A stretch of 64,000 bases of DNA from assembly GCA_010279815.1 (NCBI GenBank), contig QEOQ01000694.1, forward strand, positions 880,423 to 944,422. The letters are read 5' to 3'. The translations under genes were made by a program, and so were the position numbers. Below the pieces are notes generated by a model, which saw only the letters and a list, made by a program, of their open reading frames with translations, did not search any database and was not told where the DNA came from. The number at the start of each line of letters is the position of its first letter. The stretch's first letter is position 1. This stretch comes from Brachionus plicatilis. Its lineage: Eukaryota; Rotifera; Eurotatoria; Ploima; Brachionidae. Below are positions 59,501 to 64,000 of this stretch, piece after piece.

Positions 59501-61995
59501 ACTTACGTCACTAATTCTTCGTTTTCTAATTCCTTGGTTTTTTCTAATTTAATGGCTTTTGTTATTTTGGTTACTATAAAACCCTAATAAAATCGTTTAA
59601 TTTTAGAATAATTTTAAATTAAAAGTTAATTTTACTGGATGAATTTCCGTTTTTAGTTCTTCTATAATTTTTTCTCCCAACAATAGTGCATTGAACAGTT
59701 TTTCGATATCAGCATCTCTGTTAAAATTCTTATCAATTATACATTTATCAGGAAAGTCTCCTATTGAAAGACAATGTTCTATTAACGGTGCACCATAAGC
59801 TTAAAAAATTGATGAAAAATTATTACAAAGTTTTAGTGAAATCAGTTGAAATTAATACTTGAAAAGCAAAAATTTTATTAAAAAATAAAACTTTTTATTA
59901 TCTGTTTTTTTATTATTAAAGACTTTTAGTTTAAAATATTTATTTATTTATTTAAATAAAATGTGCAAAAGAACTAAATTAGAAAATAATTCCATTACAA
60001 GGCAAATTCTCTACACTTGATTTATCTAATAAATTTTTAATATGCTTTTTCTACAAAATATCTAGATTTTGAATGAAATTATTTTGTAATCTTTTCACAA
60101 GCTTTTTAATTGATATTATGTAACTGAATATTTTAAAGATAAATTTTTTGATGCAAATAAATCATCAAGATCTAAAAATTTGTTTACTTCTAAAAAATAA
60201 AAAAACTTTACAAATCTAATTTAAATGATATTAACTATCAATTTATCGAAAGTTAAATGTAGTTCTTTTGAATTCCTTTTTTGATAGATAATCAAATCTA
60301 TCACAATAGATTATTAATTTTATCTTCTTTAGCCAGAAAAAGAAATTCAATTAATTACACTATGTAATTGGGTCCTAAAACTTGACAATACATTTAAAGT
60401 ATATTATAGATTTTCTAGTTTTAAATGTAGAGCAAACAATTTAGTCTATTTGGAATATTCTGCACAGATCAGTATCATGATTTCTATTTTTTAAGCATTT
60501 TGCATTTTGCAGAGATTTTTAAAAATACTAAATAATTTGAAAATTTGAAAATAATAATTTTGATTGAACAAAAAAAATCATCTGGCTTGCTTTATGATTG
60601 TACCGTAAATTCTCGAAACTAAGTACATGTAACTAAATCGGATTTTTTAAGTTGTTACATGTAACAAGTACCATCTCGCCCATGTTATAAATTACTCTCA
60701 ATTAGTTACTTGTAACTAAACCCAAAAATCTAAAATAAACACTGTGTTTAAATCGAATATTCAATTTTTATTTCATGGTCTAAAACTAGAGGTTTGACTT
60801 TTGGTACGTCTCTTAAAATTTTAAAAAAAATTCTATTTAGAAAAATATTTTTCTTTATTTTAATTATTGGTACGTCTCTTAAAATTAAAAAAAAAAGATT
60901 TTTGTCTATTTAAATATTTTTCTAAATAGAATTTTTTTTTAATTTTAAGAGACGTACCAAAAGTCAAACCTCTAGTTTTAGACCATGTAATAAAAATTGA
61001 ATATTTGATTTAAACACAGTGTTTATTTTAGTTTTTTGGGTTTAATTACAAGTAACTAATTGAGAGTAATTTATAACATGGGCGAGATGATACTTGTTAC
61101 ATGTAACAGCTTAAAAAATCCGATTTAGTTACATGTACTAAGTTTTGAGAATTTACGGTATGATACTGAATATATTTTTCCTTAATTTTACTAAAATTCT
61201 AACTTAAAAAATATCAGATTTTATCAGTTTTATCAATGGGCTTATTGATAGAATATTAGCGTATATACTTACATAGATTAAATGTTAGTATTTTTTTCAG
61301 ATCTTCATTTTGTTTTGCATCACAAATCAATTCTTTGACCCTTTTTTGTCGATTTTTTTAATAATTAAAAAAAATATATTGTTTTTTACTTTTCTAAAGT
61401 TAATTTTTCATTTTGCTTGGCAAGATGGAATGGATACTTTTCTCGAACTGTGAATTTAACATCTGAATTCTCATCAGTGCGAGGTCTGAGTACCGAAATA
61501 ATATTAAATTCATAGTCAGTTAATAAAATATTTCCCTAAAAAAAAGTTTAATACAATTAACTTTTTTAAATTAAATTAATTTAACCTTATCGTATAATTC
61601 AACAATTAAATGATAAGCGGCTTCTCCCGAACCAAACTGGAGATCAGCTATTCTGTCAACTCCAACTTGAGAAACCTTTTCTAATCTCCTGGATCGCAAA
61701 TGTTTACGCAGTTTCATTGAGAATCCCGATGGAATCATATTTTTTGGCCAGTCGAAATCAGTACAATGAATTCTGATACCTGACTCGATTAAAACTATCG
61801 CTTTACTATCTGGTTTATGAAGTTTAATCAAGTAAGTCTTATTGTTTATATCATAAACATTTGTTACACGACAACCAGAGAAACTTTATTATTAATAAAA
61901 AAATTTTAAAAAAATGAAAGTATTAAAAAACAGTACCAAACAGAAAGCTCGTGCAAAGCTACTTGTAAGTCCAGGGTATTAAAACGTTGCTTCAT
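50598..61995 (-). CDS. NEMF: NEMF/Rqc2, ribosome-associated quality control factor
   Basis: Binds 60S subunits that carry stalled peptide-tRNA, stabilises Listerin and adds C-terminal tails. Predicted 1003 aa (human 1076). 23 exons, transcript order: 61937-61995, 61586-61883, 61390-61535, 61273-61340, 59636-59799, 59507-59583, 56640-56715, 56524-56586, 55882-55959, 55620-55828, 55490-55570, 55376-55451, 54977-55065, 54293-54428, 53674-54245, 53574-53615, 53342-53519, 52965-53207, 52849-52887, 50993-51099, 50869-50912, 50730-50818, 50598-50675; all phases agree. NFACT-N: '[16 protein letters not shown]', '[19 protein letters not shown]'. Coiled coil: '[19 protein letters not shown]'. RNA-binding NFACT-R: '[18 protein letters not shown]', '[11 protein letters not shown]', '[11 protein letters not shown]'. 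NFACT-C: '[17 protein letters not shown]', '[13 protein letters not shown]'. The acidic, Lys-rich middle is low-complexity. The potassium channel gene lies inside on the other strand. Confidence 0.96.
51863..51919 (-). other. candidate cassette (poison) exon in NEMF intron 19
   Basis: On the minus strand, 57 bp lie between an acceptor (CTGTTTAG) and a donor (CAAG then GTATTT), within the 1749-bp intron between NEMF exons at 52849 and 51099. It is less AT-rich than its surroundings. Joined in phase 0 after exon 19 it brings an in-frame TAA, so inclusion would cut the protein before the NFACT-C domain. In another frame it reads '[18 protein letters not shown]'. Could be chance. Confidence 0.3.
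52373..59444 (+). CDS. two-pore-domain potassium channel (TWK/K2P type)
   Basis: Background (leak) potassium channel subunit. Exons: 52373-52744 (tentative first exon), 56752-57106, 57150-57845, 58754-58986, 59039-59345, 59392-59444; 671 aa if all are used. A long Ser/Lys-rich cytoplasmic N-terminus precedes M1 (about residues 284-306, '[18 protein letters not shown]'). Then an outer loop of about 150 residues, pore 1 with the filter TTIGYG, M2 '[16 protein letters not shown]', M3 '[20 protein letters not shown]', pore 2 with TTIGFG, and M4 '[20 protein letters not shown]'. The short end after M4 is typical of small K2P tails. The M1-P1 loop is about twice the usual length. The first exon joins in phase 0 over a 4-kb intron that contains 13 NEMF exons; that link needs transcript proof. 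Without it, translation could start at about 56818. Confidence 0.9.
60603..61158. mobile_element. near-perfect foldback element in NEMF intron 4
   Basis: Two arms of about 265 bp (60603-60870 and 60895-61158) are almost exact inverted copies, with a small loop. Ends: CCGTAAATTCTCGAAACTAA and, from the other side, CCGTAAATTCTCAAAACTTA. Both sides are flanked by TA, fitting a TA target duplication as in Tc1/mariner-type elements. No coding capacity. Within the arms, GGTACGTCTCTTAAAATT recurs directly near 60803 and 60867. Such a young hairpin could yield long double-stranded RNA in the NEMF pre-mRNA. Confidence 0.92.
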
Positions 61996-62264
61996 CTTGA
62001 TAATTTTTTTAATTTTTTCTTAAAATAAAAAAAATATTTAAATCCCATTTAGACTTTATTTTTATTCACAAAAGAATTTTAAAACAAAGAAATTTATGGC
62101 AAGGTAATGAAATCATTAAGGCCTAATTACACAACGGCGATTTAATTTGAATTCTTAGCAAAAATTATTTTAGAAAAAAATATTATAATTCAAATACGAT
62201 TTCGTAATTCATGTATTAATTTAAGGGAAAATAAGTTTGATAATTTTTTTAATTTTTTTCAAAA
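61996..62264. promoter_or_regulatory. bidirectional promoter region NEMF/METTL17
   Basis: 269 bp separate the divergent start codons; a GGCGATTT-like less AT-rich spot lies near 62130-62145. Both are tied to ribosome function (rescue of stalled 60S; mitoribosome assembly), so shared control is conceivable, but no factor site is provable. Confidence 0.5.
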
Positions 62265-64000
62265 ATGAATAAAACAAAATTTATGCTGAGTAAAATAAAT
62301 ATAAAAAACAGTCTAACTTGGATATCTTTTCGAGTAAGTTTATTTCCCAACTAGTATTGGTAAAAAAATTAAATTAAAATTTTTTAAGTGTATTAAGACT
62401 TTTCCAAAAAATGTTGAAATTCAGATCGATAACTCGGTGAAAATAGGAGATTTTAAACATTTAAAAAACCATCATGGAAAATACATATTAAATTATATTG
62501 AACTGCCAGAGGACCTTGAGCAAAGAATTAATAAAGTTTTAGGAAGTATGAAGAATTCTCTATTCTCGATCATATTATTAAAATCTTTTATTTTAGACTT
62601 TAATATTAAAGCATTGAGGGATCAAGCAAAAAATTTAAAAAACCATTTGCATGATCGGCGCTCTTCGAAAGAAAAAAATGAGATATACGAGTTAAAAGAT
62701 AGAATAAGAGACAAACTTTTATTAGAAGGTAATTTTTAGACATATAAAATAAATAAAAACTCTATTTTTGACTAGATAAAGAGAAAAATGATGCAGATTC
62801 AATTGAAAAAAAAATAGAAAACATCCTTAGATCTAAAATACACCCCTGGTTAAAAATTGAGTAGGAATTTTAAAGCGAAAACTTAACTTTTGATTTTAAT
62901 TAACATTTTCTTAAGCTTCACTGAAAGTGTTGGTCATTTATACCTTGCTGCTAGATTTGCATCAGATTATGCAGTTTTGGTTCAAATTTTCAATGAAGTA
63001 TTTTAAAAATTTAAATTCACGAAATTTTAATAATAAAATTAGATAAAAAAAAGAGACCATTTATTTAATCCAAATAATGTATTCGATTTTGGCTCAGGTG
63101 TTGGGTAAGTTTATAAAGAGTTAACTTTAATTTAAAACATATTATAATAATTATTTAAAATTTAGCACGGTAATGTGGGCTACCAAGAGAACATGGTCAA
63201 ACGAATCAGTTAGCTTTTTTAATGTTGATAGTTCGGCGTACATGAATAACATTGCCAATTTGATTACTAAAGGTTTTTAATTTTTGATTCAAAACAGTTT
63301 TTTATTTTTAAATTAGATGGAATAGCAAGTAAAAGCTCTTGCTTCAAAAGCATGTTTTTTAAAAGAAACTTTCCGAAATCAGATCAAGTTAGAAATTTAG
63401 GAAATTGAGAAAAAAAATTAAATTTTAAAAAATTTTTAAGGAAGAATATGAATTGGTTACTTCGGCATTTACTCTCTTTGAATTACCAGATCGAGCAAGC
63501 AGATTTCAAAACTTATCTCTTTTGTGGAATAAATTGAAAAAAAATGGTTATCTTGTTTTAGTTGAAAATGGAACCAAGCATGGGTTTAAGCTGATAAACG
63601 AAGCTAGAGAATTTTTCCTAACAGTAAATTCTAAAAACAGCTTCAAAAAATATATAATTTACTAACTTTTTAAAGGAAATATTCAACTCAAAAAATACAG
63701 AGGAAATTGGGGAATCTTGCGGACACATATTTTCACCTGTAAGAATAAGAATTTGAAATTTTATGACTTAAAATAAAAATAATTTTTAGTGTCCTCATAG
63801 TGAAACGTGTCCTTTGGTTAGTGAGAATCAAACATGCAGATTTTTTGTTGGATTTAAACCATTAAATGTTTATGATTGGAAAGAAAATGTATTTTTTTCA
63901 ATTAAATAAGAAGAAAAATAATTTTTTTTTTAAATAAGAAAAATCCAAGAGAAGAATTTCCCTATTCGTATATTGTTTTAAAAAAAACGCCTAAACCAGA
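62265..64000 (+). CDS. METTL17: METTL17 (Rsm22-like) mitoribosome assembly factor, partial
   Basis: Mitochondrial methyltransferase-like protein that binds the small mitoribosomal subunit. The gene is cut by the window end. Exons: 62265-62333, 62389-62545, 62597-62728, 62776-62860, 62916-62997, 63043-63104, 63166-63272, 63317-63387, 63441-63623, 63676-63738, 63790-63888, 63939 to beyond 64000. The basic N-terminus fits a mitochondrial presequence. The SAM-fold motif I appears as 'VFDFGSGVGTVMWA'. Other family blocks are 'GHLYLAARFASDYAVL', 'EYELVTSAFTLFELPDRASR' and 'NGYLVLVENGTKHGFKLI'. The cysteines of 'CPHSETCP' and a following 'NQTC' match the iron-sulfur ligands of the family. Introns are 43-61 bp. 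Confidence 0.94.

Noticed and set aside
1..64000. CRISPR arrays, operons, tRNA or rRNA genes
   Set aside because: No regularly spaced repeats, no polycistronic bacterial layout, and no convincing cloverleaf or rRNA core seen; gene structure is plainly eukaryotic.

Overview
The window is nuclear DNA of an animal. It is very AT-rich, and its genes are split by many tiny canonical GT-AG introns (mostly 43-60 bp). The genes are metazoan ones: a matrix metalloproteinase with hemopexin domain, an E75/Rev-erb-like nuclear receptor, a ferritin with an iron-responsive element, and a two-pore-domain potassium channel. Composition, tiny introns and jockey-like retrotransposon remains would fit a small lophotrochozoan such as a monogonont rotifer (Brachionus-like). 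That placement is inference, not proof. Two assembly gaps are present (1657-1663 and 23074-23322).

Left part (1-26.7 kb) is gene-poor and repeat-rich. It holds the metalloproteinase (6630-10237), a small putative N-myristoylated orphan (12359-12610), an orphan multi-pass membrane protein (17444-18583) and ferritin (20979-21500, IRE just upstream). Between them lie decayed non-LTR retrotransposons (1800-2320, 3800-4860, 11510-11815, 16150-16560, 21815-23410), an integrase relic, a deleted hAT element with terminal repeats, a MITE family with 8-bp target duplications, and a Mutator-like relic with a SWIM finger. A partial duplicate of the metalloproteinase linker exon lies at about 13.35-13.6 kb.

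Right part (26.7-64 kb) is a dense housekeeping cluster. I rebuilt each gene exon by exon, and reading-frame phase closes at every junction: nuclear receptor (+, 26749-29076), MINDY3 deubiquitinase (-, 29182-31178), ANAPC7 (+, 31544-35577), SNRNP40 (+, 36496-37577), NOL6 (-, 38785-45098), CSE1L/exportin-2 (+, 45611-48839), NEMF (-, 50598-61995), a two-pore potassium channel (+, 52373-59444) and METTL17 (+, 62265 to the window end). Three pairs are divergent across short gaps that probably act as shared promoters: MINDY3/ANAPC7 (365 bp), NOL6/CSE1L (512 bp) and NEMF/METTL17 (269 bp).

The most unusual structure is that the potassium channel gene lies wholly inside NEMF on the opposite strand. 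Its five membrane-core exons sit in NEMF intron 6. A likely N-terminal exon sits in NEMF intron 19, so 13 NEMF exons would lie inside the channel's first intron. The few long introns of this region carry foldback or other transposable elements, or, in the nuclear receptor, an antisense coding-like stretch. The genes serve protein quality control (NEMF, MINDY3), cell cycle (ANAPC7), splicing (SNRNP40), ribosome making (NOL6, METTL17) and nuclear transport (CSE1L); no operon-like joint role is apparent.
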